64,000 nucleotides of DNA from a virus: IMG/VR virus record IMGVR_UViG_3300042879_004726, positions 1-64,000 of that record, one strand, 5' to 3'. Position numbers and translations under genes: made by a program. Shown here piece after piece: positions 16,339 to 25,239 of this stretch. The stretch's first letter is position 1, and the number at the start of each line of letters is the position of its first letter. The notes beneath the pieces were generated by a model. The model had not been told where the DNA came from and made no database searches. It worked only from the letters and a program-made list of their open reading frames with translations.

Positions 16339-17379
16339 CTAAACCATCTCACAAGCCTCCTGATAGACCTCCTGGATGAGGTTATGAAGGACTGACTTAT
16401 CAAGGTTCACCTCAGATTCATTCACATATCTATTCAAAATAGAAATGGTGTCTTCAGATTCAAGTGCTTCAAAATTTTCAGGTTCTTCACTATTAAAGTT
16501 TTCAACTATTTTAATTTCGGCAATATTTGATCTATAAAGTTTATCAATAAATTTTTCAAATTTTTGTGCATCTGTTTTTTTACGAACTATCACCTTTACA
16601 ATTTTATTTTCATACTCAGATACATCAAATGTTTGATATGGAGTATCCTCATAATAAATATGATAAAAAAGACGATATGGATTATTGACTGGAATATGCT
16701 CCAATGTTTCTGTGTCAAAAATATGAAATCCACGAGTATCATTTATATCATTCCAAAACATCTCATATGGATTTCCCAGATAAAATACCGTTCCGTTATC
16801 AGAACGAGTATGATAATGACCAGAAAATACTTTTTTGAATCCTTTAAAAATATCGGAATCCATTCCTTGGTCCATAATGGTTGTAGTATTTGCACGAAAT
16901 CCTTGCAGTTCCAAATGACCCATTACAACTGGCGCTTTTGTAGATGAAATCATTTTCATTGTTTTCATTTCATTTTCAGAATTAATCCAAGGAATAAAAA
17001 GAACTCTCAAATTTTCCAATAAAACTTCTGTTGGGTCTGAGATAATTTTTACATTTGAATATTCACGAAGTAAAAGATCTACTGCATTTACTTGGTTTGT
17101 ATTGCGATAATAACTTGTATGATTACCTACAATAGTATATACATTACAATTTAATTCGGAAAGTTTATCATAATAATTACTTTTTGACCAAGAAAGTGCA
17201 GCAAAATCAATACCTTTACGACTATCAAATGTATCACCCATATCAATAACAGTAGTAATACCATACTGTTTCAATGTTGGAAAAAAAATTTTATTATAAA
17301 AGTTTAAAAAATAATCGTGAAATAGTTTTGAATTTTTACGACACCCAAAATGCTGATCTGAAATAATAGCGACTTTCAT
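16339..17379 (-). CDS. 47: Recombination endonuclease subunit gp47 (Mre11-like)
   Basis: A 346-aa metallophosphatase-type nuclease. All the phosphoesterase motifs are present in order: ISDQHFG at residues 7-13, DMGDTFDSRKG, IVGNHTSYY, MGHLELQG, and SGHYHTRS. It partners gp46 in DNA-end processing. The gene starts 8 nt after the gp55 stop, and its own stop is followed almost at once by the DUF3110 gene, which suggests one operon gp55-gp47-DUF3110-gp46. It is intact and near the T4 length of 339 aa. Confidence 0.93.
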   Translation of the reverse strand: MKVAIISDQHFGCRKNSKLFHDYFLNFYNKIFFPTLKQYGITTVIDMGDTFDSRKGIDFAALSWSKSNYYDKLSELNCNVYTIVGNHTSYYRNTNQVNAVDLLLREYSNVKIISDPTEVLLENLRVLFIPWINSENEMKTMKMISSTKAPVVMGHLELQGFRANTTTIMDQGMDSDIFKGFKKVFSGHYHTRSDNGTVFYLGNPYEMFWNDINDTRGFHIFDTETLEHIPVNNPYRLFYHIYYEDTPYQTFDVSEYENKIVKVIVRKKTDAQKFEKFIDKLYRSNIAEIKIVENFNSEEPENFEALESEDTISILNRYVNESEVNLDKSVLHNLIQEVYQEACEMV

Positions 17380-17386
17380 TTTAAAA

Positions 17387-17923
17387 TTAATATCTCAACT
17401 TAGTGTAAATATTATCCTTAATTGAATTATAGTCACTATAATTACTTCCGTCAAATAAATTATCTTCAAATACTTCGGAAAATCCTGATCTTTCTAAGAT
17501 TTTATTTTTAATTTCCATTTGTCTTTTTTCTCTTTGAATTCTACGAAGAAAGGCATAATGTATAATTTGAGTAAAATACGCAAATGGGTTCTGAGATTTT
17601 GCAGGATCAAAATTGTGTATATATTGAACTGAATTCTCAATTCCATCAGAAATCATATCTTCTTTGAACATATAATTTACAAAATTTGGTTTAAAGGAAA
17701 GGTGATTTGCTATTTTTAAAAAACAATCTCCGATATATCTTGGTATTGGTGGTTTTGTATCCCAAGATTTTGCCCTATCATCTTTTGTTGGTTGATTTCC
17801 ATACTTTCTAATAAAACTTATTTCAACATCTTCACGATATTTAATAAGTGCTTCAAGAAATTCTTTATTATTTACATAATGCTCTGACCTTTTTCTTTTG
17901 GTCATAATTGCTGTGGTTATCAT
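17387..17923 (-). CDS. 55: Late-transcription sigma factor gp55
   Basis: A 178-aa sigma-like protein that directs host RNA polymerase to TATAAATA late promoters, together with a clamp and coactivator. Recognisable are KRKRSEHYVNNKEF at the N-terminus and the sigma region 2-like core NFDPAKSQNPFAYFTQIIHYAFLRRI (split here as NFDPAKSQNPFAYF and TQIIHYAFLRRIQ), followed by a basic helix. I placed the start at ATG 17923; ATG 17935 and ATG 17905 are alternatives. A sigma70-type promoter upstream would begin transcripts near 17941, too close to 17935 for a normal leader. The late octamers across the window are its predicted targets. Confidence 0.9.
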   Translation of the reverse strand: MITTAIMTKRKRSEHYVNNKEFLEALIKYREDVEISFIRKYGNQPTKDDRAKSWDTKPPIPRYIGDCFLKIANHLSFKPNFVNYMFKEDMISDGIENSVQYIHNFDPAKSQNPFAYFTQIIHYAFLRRIQREKRQMEIKNKILERSGFSEVFEDNLFDGSNYSDYNSIKDNIYTKLRY

Positions 17924-17947
17924 AAATTTTATCATTATTATGTATGA

Positions 17948-17976
17948 ATATTAACATATTAAGGTGGAGTTGACAA
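17948..17976 (-). promoter_or_regulatory. Sigma70-type promoter upstream of gp55
   Basis: TTGTCA (17976-17971), a 17-nt spacer, then TAATAT (17953-17948) with TG one base before it (extended -10) on the minus strand. The -35 matches 5 of 6 and the -10 matches 4 of 6. The site lies in the only intergenic gap of the recombination cluster and fits early or middle expression of gp55, gp47 and gp46. Confidence 0.5.
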
Positions 17977-18020
17977 CCCTACAGATTCACACTAGACTAC
18001 CTTTGTCTCCAATGAAGGGG

Positions 18021-18416
18021 TCACTCTGATCTATTATATATCTTCTCTAATATATCTTTAGCATCATTTACATTAGCTATGTAACCCATTTCACGAGTTA
18101 TTTTTGATTGATTTGTTTTTTGTTTATTTAATTGTCTAATAAAAGATTGATACATCATTATCATTTCAATATCAGATGATTCCGACATAGTAATTATGTC
18201 ATCCAAATTAAGTATAATCATATCTTCAGTTGTTGTTTTTAACCAAGGTTCTATTTTATAACCAGCAGCACCAGTTCTTAATTTAAATTCAGAAACAATA
18301 ATAGGATTGGAAACAATTAATAGTGTTCTATTCTCCTCTTCTGATGCTGCTACCTTAGCAAATATTTCTTCTCCAGTCTTAAGCTTAAGGGTACAATAAA
18401 AATCTTCTTCAATCAT
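18021..18416 (-). CDS. Conserved phage protein, Sm-like N-terminus
   Basis: A 131-aa protein: MIEEDFYCTLKLKTGEEIFAK, then LLIVSNPIIV, GYKIEPWLK and DMIILNLDDIITMSE, followed by a helical tail. The strand pattern (tl.tGeeif.kV...d..ll.l.nP) resembles a small Sm/LSm-type barrel, a fold guess only. It is a conserved neighbour of uvsW and gp55 in T4-like cyanophages. Because late-transcription factors lie next to it, a role in late transcription is tempting but unproven; I see nothing that identifies it as gp33. It overlaps the uvsW stop by 8 nt. Confidence 0.6.
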   Translation of the reverse strand: MIEEDFYCTLKLKTGEEIFAKVAASEEENRTLLIVSNPIIVSEFKLRTGAAGYKIEPWLKTTTEDMIILNLDDIITMSESSDIEMIMMYQSFIRQLNKQKTNQSKITREMGYIANVNDAKDILEKIYNRSE

Positions 18417-19878
18417 TTTTTTTAAGAGGTACAGTAATTATTTCATATTTAAAGTTTTCTTCTGCATATATTTTAATTCTTTCAATCAGATGATTTAGAG
18501 TATAATTTTTTCTTGATTTATAAGTACAATCATCAGAAATGTCATAAAGAGTTGCTTTTGTTTTATTTTTTCCCTTTCTTAAAACTCTTCCAATTGATTG
18601 TAAATTTCTTATTCTAGATTTACTTGGTGATGCAAAAATTACATTATGTAGATTTTTTATATTTATACCAGTACTAAATGTTCCATAAGAAGCTACAATA
18701 ATTGCATCATTTTCTCTTTCTGTAATTTCTCTAACCAATTCTCTTTCTTCAGTATCTACTCCACCATGTATAAAAAACACTTTTCTTTCACCCCTCTTAT
18801 TTTTATTTATATTTTCAAATAAGATTGATCCATGAGTTTCTACCCTAGAAAATAAAACAAGAGTATTACCTTTTAAATCAAGAGTAAGATTTGTTATAAA
18901 TTTATTTCTTTGTGTATGAGAAATTAAATATTGAATTTCATCTTCATAAGTTTCAAATTTTTGGGGTAAATGTTTAAGAACGATACAACGTATATCAAGT
19001 TGAGAAAGATGTCCTTGTTTCATCAATTCTTCTGTTCTTGTAATTTTATAAGTAGGACCAAAAAGACCTTCCAATACCCATTTATGAGTTTGAGATCCAT
19101 CTAAAGTACCAGTAAAACCAAATCTATATTTTGCATTGTGAAGTTTAGTCATTATTGATATTAATGACTTCGATTTAAATTGATGTGCTTCATCACCAAT
19201 AATTACATCATAGTCATTAAAAAATGTTTTATCTAATTTATAGATTGACTGCCAAGTTGCAATTGTGATAGGATGGTTACTACTTTTTTCTCTTCCAGAA
19301 TAAATCATATGGCAACATGATTGAGAATCCATACCATAATCTTCAAAATCTTTATATAATTGACTTACCAAACTTGTCGTTGGAACAACTACGAGAATTT
19401 TTTTACCTTTATTCATATAATAATGCACGAGGGAATAAATCATCAGACTTTTTCCAGATGCAGTTGGACTTATCAATAATTTTCTATTATGCTTTAAAGC
19501 ATCATATACTCCATCTATCTGATAATCTCTAGGACTATAAGAGCATATGGATTTCATATAATCTGTTACACCTTCAATTGAAATACCGTCATTTACTTCA
19601 AATGGAGTTCCATAAAATTTATTATCTTTAAATTCATATGTGTAATTGTGTATAGAAAGTTTTTCAATTACTTTATCAAGTAATCCAACATATATTTCTC
19701 CAGTATGAGTACTTAACAAACGAATTTTTCCATCCCAATATTTACTTCTGTATTGGGACATAAATTTTGAAGACTCTACTTCAAATGTAAAATACGGTTG
19801 AAGTTCATATAAAATATGAGGCTCACAATGAAGTTTCAAAAATACTTCATTTTTCTTTTCAATGATTACATCACTCAT
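18409..19878 (-). CDS. uvsW: RNA-DNA/DNA helicase UvsW
   Basis: A 489-aa superfamily 2 helicase that unwinds R-loops and branched DNA, shifting T4 replication from origin-dependent to recombination-dependent. Motifs in order: SPTASGKSLMI (Walker A), ATWQSIYKL, GDEAHQFK (DEAH box), GFTGTLDGS (motif III), TLVLFSRVE, and QSIGRVLRKGKNK (motif VI). The N-terminus has the DNA-binding domain typical of the T4 protein (SKYWDGKIRLL). I chose ATG 19878 (MSDVIIEKKNEVFLK); in-frame ATGs at 19887 and 19911 exist. AATAAATA at 19899-19906 fits late expression, as known for T4 uvsW. Confidence 0.92.
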   Translation of the reverse strand: MSDVIIEKKNEVFLKLHCEPHILYELQPYFTFEVESSKFMSQYRSKYWDGKIRLLSTHTGEIYVGLLDKVIEKLSIHNYTYEFKDNKFYGTPFEVNDGISIEGVTDYMKSICSYSPRDYQIDGVYDALKHNRKLLISPTASGKSLMIYSLVHYYMNKGKKILVVVPTTSLVSQLYKDFEDYGMDSQSCCHMIYSGREKSSNHPITIATWQSIYKLDKTFFNDYDVIIGDEAHQFKSKSLISIMTKLHNAKYRFGFTGTLDGSQTHKWVLEGLFGPTYKITRTEELMKQGHLSQLDIRCIVLKHLPQKFETYEDEIQYLISHTQRNKFITNLTLDLKGNTLVLFSRVETHGSILFENINKNKRGERKVFFIHGGVDTEERELVREITERENDAIIVASYGTFSTGINIKNLHNVIFASPSKSRIRNLQSIGRVLRKGKNKTKATLYDISDDCTYKSRKNYTLNHLIERIKIYAEENFKYEIITVPLKKND

Positions 19879-19898
19879 AATACTCATTATACTATGAG

Positions 19899-19906
19899 TA
19901 TTTATT
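19899..19906 (-). promoter_or_regulatory. Late promoter-like AATAAATA before uvsW
   Basis: AATAAATA lies 20 nt upstream of ATG 19878 and would exclude the longer start at 19911. T4 uvsW is a late gene, so a late promoter is expected here. Confidence 0.4.
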
Positions 19907-19929
19907 TGCATTATTTGATGATATTTTTA

Positions 19930-20367
19930 TTAACCCAATCCAGACATAAATTTTTGATAATCAATTGAATTTTTAATTTGATATGTTCTATTGTGTAACA
20001 TTTTCAAAATATCATTGAGGTAATCGATCATAATATTGTAATAGTCTATTTTTAAAATAACAGAAGATAATTTTTCATCAGCGTCAAGATACTTTTGCAT
20101 TGTATCTTTATCTCTAATTTTCTTTGGAAATGGACACTCGATATAAACTTCAGGATCTGCCTTTCCAGAATAATATTCGTATCTTTCGTGCCTAATATTA
20201 CTTTTTTGTTGTTCTGCTTTTTTCTTAAGAAGAATTATATTATTATATAAATCAAAATATTTTGCGTGAAGAGATGGTACTTTTAAAGATTCTGTATGTA
20301 AATTGTCTATATCTATTTTCGAATCACTTTCCCACATTTTTTGAATCATCTCTAAACTAATACTCAT
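19930..20367 (-). CDS. uvsY: Recombination mediator UvsY
   Basis: A 145-aa protein that loads the UvsX recombinase onto gp32-coated single-stranded DNA. The SLHAKYFDLYN helix, ERYEYYSGKADPEVY (matching the YYSG...D motif of T4 UvsY), and DKDTMQKYLDADEKLSSV are present. The length is close to the 137 aa of T4. It overlaps the 3' end of the upstream tail-tube-like gene by 4 nt (ATGA) and precedes uvsW by about 50 nt, the usual order. Confidence 0.85.
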   Translation of the reverse strand: MSISLEMIQKMWESDSKIDIDNLHTESLKVPSLHAKYFDLYNNIILLKKKAEQQKSNIRHERYEYYSGKADPEVYIECPFPKKIRDKDTMQKYLDADEKLSSVILKIDYYNIMIDYLNDILKMLHNRTYQIKNSIDYQKFMSGLG

Positions 20368-20924
20368 AATGGATTTCCATTTAAATCTGTTATATTGTAA
20401 ATAGTATACTTGAAATTTACTTCTGCTGTAAAGTAATTTATATCAGTATTTGTAGCATCAAAATCCAAAGAAGTTAAACTGTAAGGCCAAAGGTCATTGA
20501 ATTTAATTTTAAAATTTGGTCTCATAGAACTTCCTAAAATAGTTAATGTTCCATCAGAAAAAATATTCATCATTTTTGAATCTGAACCATCAAATGATTT
20601 ATTTTCATTTTGTAACTCAAATATTTCATTTAAACTTTCTGGATATCCCAAACCTCTAATCCATTTTTGTATTTCCATATAATTTTCAAGGTCTTCATCT
20701 ACAATAAACCTTAAATTAAAATCATCAAATTGCATTTTATCACCAGGAACATCAATATTTTTTAGATATGTTGGTTGCTCTGCAATTCCTAAGGTAATTC
20801 CTGGTATATTTGCCAGATTGCTAAAAAAAGATACTTTTGGTGCTCGATTTAAAGTAAATTCAAATCCTGTGGGAGATAAGAAATTTCTATTTTTTATCTG
20901 TCTATCTGAGATATTAGATGCCAT
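20364..20924 (-). CDS. Tail tube-like structural protein, gp3-position tail completion candidate
   Basis: A 186-aa protein: NFLSPTGFEFTLNRAPKVSF, then NLANIPGITLG, DKMQFDDFNLRFIVDEDLENY, and a C-terminus TDINYFTAEVNFKYTIYNI. The strand pattern and the IPG...F.D..L.F..DEDL..Y core resemble the tail tube fold of gp19. In T4-like cyanophages a gene in this place, between gp23 and uvsY, is often called the gp3 tail completion protein. It could be a tube terminator at the neck or a baseplate tube cap. It is separated from gp23 by the inserted plus-strand endonuclease. Confidence 0.6.
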   Translation of the reverse strand: MASNISDRQIKNRNFLSPTGFEFTLNRAPKVSFFSNLANIPGITLGIAEQPTYLKNIDVPGDKMQFDDFNLRFIVDEDLENYMEIQKWIRGLGYPESLNEIFELQNENKSFDGSDSKMMNIFSDGTLTILGSSMRPNFKIKFNDLWPYSLTSLDFDATNTDINYFTAEVNFKYTIYNITDLNGNPL

Positions 20925-20925
20925 T

Positions 20926-20955
20926 TTGGATAATTATTGACTATGAGTATATAAT
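20926..20955 (+). promoter_or_regulatory. Possible sigma70 promoter for plus-strand endonuclease
   Basis: TTGGAT (20926-20931), an 18-nt spacer and a perfect TATAAT (20950-20955) on the plus strand, about 21 nt before ATG 20977. The -35 is weak. A second option, TTGACT at 20937 with TTAGAT 17 nt on, is poorer at -10. Confidence 0.35.
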
Positions 20956-20976
20956 AATATTAGATATTGTGCTGAA

Positions 20977-22494
20977 ATGTTTAAAACTAAAGAAGAATTA
21001 AAAAACTATTTATTGGATAATTGGAATAAGTCAAATTTCATCAAAGTATCCTTAAATAAAAATGTTAAAAATATAATAGAAAATGAAACAACATTTTTAA
21101 ATAAGTATTATCAAAACATTCCTTTGAGAACCAGAGCTTATGTGATAATCAATGAAATAATAGAAAATACACTACCAAAATGTAAATGTGGATGTTCTCA
21201 AGTTTGTTGTATTGATAGGACTTATAGTGAAAGGGGATTTAGGTTGTATGCTAACTCAGAATGTTCCAGAGGAGATAGTAAAATTGATGAAAACTCTAAA
21301 TCAAAACTTGAAAATTATAATTGGTTATTTAATGAAAGAATAATTTTGAAAAAATCAATTGAAAACATATCAAATGAATTAAATGTTTCAACAATTTCTG
21401 TAGTTAAGTACCTTAAAATGCATCAATTGCATAATTTAATTGATGCAAGAAGAAGAAATAGTTATAGTACAAAAATATTAAGTGACAAAGAGAAGTTGAA
21501 TGAATTATATGATAGTGGATTGACCTGTGAACAAATTGCGGAAAAATTAGGAACTACAAAGTCTACTGTATCTCGTTGGTTGAATAATTATAATATTAAA
21601 ATAAAAGATTCAAACTCATATGAAAGAAAGGTTAAAAAAATAAGTAAAGAGGAAAATACATTATTTGAATTTATATCATCAATTTATTCTGGTACAATTA
21701 TACAATCAAATCGTTCAATATTAAAAGGAAAGGAATTAGATTTATATCTACCCGATAAAAATTTAGCAATAGAATATAATGGTTTATATTCTCATCAATA
21801 CAGACCTACAGAAATTAAAGAATCTTTAATTAAAGATAAATCTTATCATTTAAATAAAACAAAAGAGTGTGAGAATCAGGGAATACAATTACTTCAATTT
21901 TATAGTGATGAATGGTTAAATAAACCTGAAATTGTAAAATCAATTATAACAAGTAAATTAAATTTAAATGAAAAAATTTATGCAAGAAAGTGTGAAAAAG
22001 TAATTATAGACACTCATACAAAAAATACATTTCTAAATCAAAATCACATACAGGGTGAAGATAAAAGTAAAGTTAAACTTGGATTATTATATTGCAACGA
22101 ATTGGTATGTTTAATGACTTTTACTAAATCAAGATTTAATAAAAATTATATTTGGGAACTTTCTAGATTTTCAAATAAAATTGGTTTAAATGTAATAGGT
22201 GGATTTAGTAAATTATTAAAATGGTTTAGAGAGAATTATGATGGAAATATTGTTTCATATGCTGATAGAAGATATTCAAATGGAAATGTTTATATTAAAA
22301 ATTCATTTAATATAATAAAAATAAATTCACCATCATATTATTACGTTGATAAAAATTACAACCAAAGATATAATAGAATGAAATTTCAAAAAAAACTTAT
22401 TGGTGCTTATCAATGTACTGAATTTGAAAAAGCAAGAGAAATGGGATATAATAAAATATTTGATTGTGGTAATATTTGCTTTGGTTTGGAATAA
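20977..22494 (+). CDS. Free-standing EDxHD (Vsr-like) homing endonuclease
   Basis: This 505-aa protein is the only plus-strand gene. The N-terminus has a Cys cluster (CKCGCSQVCC) and two HTH-like segments (SIENISNELNVSTISVVKYL; LTCEQIAEKLGTTKSTVSRW). The nuclease core, about residues 250-310, is KGKELDLYLPDKNLAIEYNG (E/D), LYSHQ (H), then ECENQGIQLLQFYSDEW, the EDxHD pattern of Vsr-like homing enzymes such as I-Bth0305I. A C-terminal GNAT-like part (KLGLLYCNELVCLMTF...YADRRYSNGN) is usual in this family. It is very AT-rich compared with gp23. Its opposite strand and its place between gp23 and a tail gene point to recent insertion. Its target is unknown. Confidence 0.85.
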   Translation: MFKTKEELKNYLLDNWNKSNFIKVSLNKNVKNIIENETTFLNKYYQNIPLRTRAYVIINEIIENTLPKCKCGCSQVCCIDRTYSERGFRLYANSECSRGDSKIDENSKSKLENYNWLFNERIILKKSIENISNELNVSTISVVKYLKMHQLHNLIDARRRNSYSTKILSDKEKLNELYDSGLTCEQIAEKLGTTKSTVSRWLNNYNIKIKDSNSYERKVKKISKEENTLFEFISSIYSGTIIQSNRSILKGKELDLYLPDKNLAIEYNGLYSHQYRPTEIKESLIKDKSYHLNKTKECENQGIQLLQFYSDEWLNKPEIVKSIITSKLNLNEKIYARKCEKVIIDTHTKNTFLNQNHIQGEDKSKVKLGLLYCNELVCLMTFTKSRFNKNYIWELSRFSNKIGLNVIGGFSKLLKWFRENYDGNIVSYADRRYSNGNVYIKNSFNIIKINSPSYYYVDKNYNQRYNRMKFQKKLIGAYQCTEFEKAREMGYNKIFDCGNICFGLE

Positions 22495-22516
22495 AAAAGG
22501 GGAGGTTTCCCTCCCC
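22493..22516 (-). terminator. Strong terminator after gp23
   Basis: On the minus strand GGGGAGG-GAAA-CCTCCCC forms a 7-bp GC stem with a GAAA tetraloop followed by six T residues. It lies 24 nt after the gp23 stop. The stop codon of the opposing endonuclease gene overlaps the T-run; on the plus strand there is no T-run after the stem. Confidence 0.85.
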
Positions 22517-22539
22517 AAGTATTGAGTTTGAAATAAAAC

Positions 22540-23973
22540 TCACATAAGGTTTTTGATAGCAACTCTTCTGTAGTAACGGTTAGAGTTAACTTGAAGTCTT
22601 CCAAGACCTTGAGTTGTACCTTCTGCAAAGGGATTAGCAACCATACCATAACGAGTCTTAAATCCAATCTTGGGTTGGAAGGTATTCTCACCAACGGCAC
22701 GAACCATTTGGAGAGGAACATAAGGACAATAGAAGAGACCAGCGTCATAAGGAGAAGAACCCTTATATCCAACAACATAATACTGGTTTCCTGGAGAAGC
22801 ATTAGCAGCAGTCAGGTTAGCAGCATATGGGTCAATATAAACGCGGAATTTGCCCATCAGAACACCAGCAAAAGTATTGCCAGTATCATCAACGTTCAGA
22901 TTTGAATTAAGAGCAGGAGTATAGTCAAGAACTCCAGCCATTGTTAAAGCAGATGCAACGTCAGCAGAACAAAGAACAATGTTGCCCTTTCCTCTACGAG
23001 TTCTCTGAGTGATAGCGTTAGCATCTCTTTCAATTTGGAAGAGAAGACCTTTGAATTTCTCAACAGACCAACGACCGTTAGAGTCAATATCAAGGTCAAA
23101 GACACCAGGAGTTGCAACGTTTTGAACTGCACCCTGTTCTGCAACCTTATAGATGGTTCTGATAACTTCACGGTTGATTTCAGCAAGAATCTCTGTGGAG
23201 AGAATATTTGCCAATTCCGCTTCAGCATTCAAACCGTGAATTGCCTTCAGGTCTTGTGCAAGCTCAAGACTGTACTCAGCTTTGAGTGCTCTAGATTTTG
23301 CAGTAACAGTAACTTTCTCAATTGAGAAAGCCATTTCGTTGAAGTTATTACCAGCAGAATCTCCAAGGATTTCTGAATCACCTGTAGGCATTCCTTGACC
23401 TACGTTATATGCGGTATCAACTCCACCACCACCAACAGGGTTCAATACAGATGGGTTTGAACCAGATTGAGTTGTAGTACCAATACCAGCAGCTGTACTA
23501 CCAAAACCTGCAATGTTAAATCCAGCATCCTGACCTGAGAATGCAGAATCTACTTCGTTATAGAAGGCTTCAGATCCACTCTGATTGCTATATCTAGAAC
23601 GCATCGCAAAGATGAGTCCAGTTGGTCCACTCATAGGCTGAACGCCAGCCACATCATAAGCGATGAGGTTAGGCATAGAACGTCTGATGAGTGAAATCAG
23701 AACTGGGTCAAAACCTGCAGTAGGACCACCAGCAGCGGAACCACCACCAAAACCACCTCCAAAACCAGCGGCATTACCACTGTTGGTTGGTGATGCTTCC
23801 ATCAGGTTGGAAAGATTTCCAACTTGGAATGATTGCTCTTCCCTTAAGAATTTTTCTTGGTTTTCTAGCAGGACAGCGGTTACAGCTCTACGATGAGAAT
23901 CTCTGATTGAATCAAGACCCTGATAATCTAAGAGAGGTGCCCACTTTTCCTGCAATTGTTCGGATTGGAACAT
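22540..23973 (-). CDS. 23: Major capsid protein gp23
   Basis: A 477-aa capsid protein forming the hexamers of the head, cleaved by gp21 during maturation. The N-terminal scaffold-binding part (MFQSEQLQEKWAPLLDYQG) is followed by the HK97-like core: PNLIAYDVAGVQPMSGPTGL, the variable YSNQSGSEAFYNEVD region, SIEKVTVTAKSRALKAEYS, and TRRGKGNIVLCSADVASAL. The C-terminus is RYGMVANPF...RYYRRVAIKNL. Codon use is more balanced than in neighbours, as expected for a highly expressed gene. A strong terminator follows. The gene has no intein. Confidence 0.96.
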   Translation of the reverse strand: MFQSEQLQEKWAPLLDYQGLDSIRDSHRRAVTAVLLENQEKFLREEQSFQVGNLSNLMEASPTNSGNAAGFGGGFGGGSAAGGPTAGFDPVLISLIRRSMPNLIAYDVAGVQPMSGPTGLIFAMRSRYSNQSGSEAFYNEVDSAFSGQDAGFNIAGFGSTAAGIGTTTQSGSNPSVLNPVGGGGVDTAYNVGQGMPTGDSEILGDSAGNNFNEMAFSIEKVTVTAKSRALKAEYSLELAQDLKAIHGLNAEAELANILSTEILAEINREVIRTIYKVAEQGAVQNVATPGVFDLDIDSNGRWSVEKFKGLLFQIERDANAITQRTRRGKGNIVLCSADVASALTMAGVLDYTPALNSNLNVDDTGNTFAGVLMGKFRVYIDPYAANLTAANASPGNQYYVVGYKGSSPYDAGLFYCPYVPLQMVRAVGENTFQPKIGFKTRYGMVANPFAEGTTQGLGRLQVNSNRYYRRVAIKNLM

Positions 23974-24028
23974 TTGCTTTTTACCTTTTACTAAAGTGCG
24001 TTTTGTGTTTGAATTATGTTAAATTCAA

Positions 24029-25201
24029 TTATTTACTAAATGCTGAAAGAGTTTTCAGATATGCGTCCATAGAACCAGAATAGGTTTGGTGTGCAATGTC
24101 TACACCCTCAGAGAGAGTGTCAGCTTTAGTTGAAGGAGATGTTACTCTTAAAGGAAAATATGATTCCTTTAATGTCTCCAGTTTTTCACGATATTCTTGT
24201 TCACTTTCAAACTCAACACTTTCGGCAAGTGAAGCGAGCTTATCCTTCTGAGTGTCTGCAAGACCATCAGAAACTTCTTCAAAGATTCCATCGGCAACCG
24301 CCTCTGCGAGACGCTTGTTTAGTGAAACATTTTTCTCAATTTGCTCGTTGAGTTTTGTCTCCATTTCATCAAGTTTTTCTACCATATTTTCAAGTACATC
24401 ATATTTTTCTTCAGGGATTGATACATAATGTTCTTCAAAAAGACCTTTCATTCCAGTGAGGAATGATTCAGTCATTTCAGTTTTAAGCCCTTGCTCTACT
24501 GCAAGAGTATTTTCTTCCATCCATTCATTTGCAACATACTCAAGATATGCATCTACACGCTCTGAAAGTTCGGACTTAATTTCTTCAACTTCCTCAGCAA
24601 GAATCATTGAATATTGCTCTTCAAGAGATTCTTTGATTTCATAAACTTTGGAGCGAATAGCAGCTTCAAAGATAGTGCGTGCTTTTTCTTGAAACTCTTC
24701 TGAAAGATTTTCACCAGCAAGAAGAGCATTTACATCTTCTTCAATGTCAAAGCTTTCTTTCATATCATCTTCTTCATCATCTTCTTCATCATCTTCTTCA
24801 TCTTCTTCATCATCTTCTTCTTCATCTTCATCATCTTCCTTTTCCTTTGCAGCTTCAGCAATATCTTCATCTTCTTCATCATCTTCAATATCTTCTAACA
24901 GTTCTTCATCTTCTTCATATTCTTCCTTTACTCCAGACATAGGCATTGCTGCTTTTGCTCCTTTATTTACAACATCTTTAACTTGCTTAAGAGTTGAACC
25001 TGGAGTTTTAAGTTTTGCTGAATCATCATCAGTACGATAGTTGGAAGGATCTGGTCCACCCAAATCTTCCCATCCTCCAGTTTGTCCTGGTGTTGTACCA
25101 GATAATTTTGGAATCGCATCCCCTGCCTTAGCATTAGCATTAACGGCGGTTTTGGATTGCTTTGTGCCTACTTCCATTTCTTGTAAATTCCCACGAGACA
25201 T
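24029..25201 (-). CDS. 22: Prohead core scaffolding protein gp22
   Basis: A 390-aa scaffold around which gp23 assembles, later degraded by gp21. A flexible N-terminus is followed at about residues 95-150 by an uninterrupted acidic tract (EEYEEDEELLEDIEDDEEDE and onward, almost only Asp and Glu), encoded by GAA/GAT triplet runs. Long helices (RTIFEAAIRSKVYEIKESLEEQ) and a conserved C-terminal part ending SGSMDAYLKTLSAFSK follow. An exact TATAAATA lies 39 nt upstream. Its order gp21-gp22-gp23 is that of T4. Confidence 0.9.
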   Translation of the reverse strand: MSRGNLQEMEVGTKQSKTAVNANAKAGDAIPKLSGTTPGQTGGWEDLGGPDPSNYRTDDDSAKLKTPGSTLKQVKDVVNKGAKAAMPMSGVKEEYEEDEELLEDIEDDEEDEDIAEAAKEKEDDEDEEEDDEEDEEDDEEDDEEDDMKESFDIEEDVNALLAGENLSEEFQEKARTIFEAAIRSKVYEIKESLEEQYSMILAEEVEEIKSELSERVDAYLEYVANEWMEENTLAVEQGLKTEMTESFLTGMKGLFEEHYVSIPEEKYDVLENMVEKLDEMETKLNEQIEKNVSLNKRLAEAVADGIFEEVSDGLADTQKDKLASLAESVEFESEQEYREKLETLKESYFPLRVTSPSTKADTLSEGVDIAHQTYSGSMDAYLKTLSAFSK

Positions 25202-25239
25202 TTGAACTCTCCGTTTACCTTTAAGTTATAAACTATATT

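Noticed and set aside
17936-18020. Possible tRNA or small RNA in the gap before gp55
   Set aside because: No cloverleaf, anticodon arm or T-loop sequence can be drawn; the gap is better explained by a promoter.
24744-25040. Plus-strand poly-Ser reading frame opposite gp22
   Set aside because: It is the complement of the Asp/Glu triplet tract in gp22 and has no promoter or ribosome-binding site.
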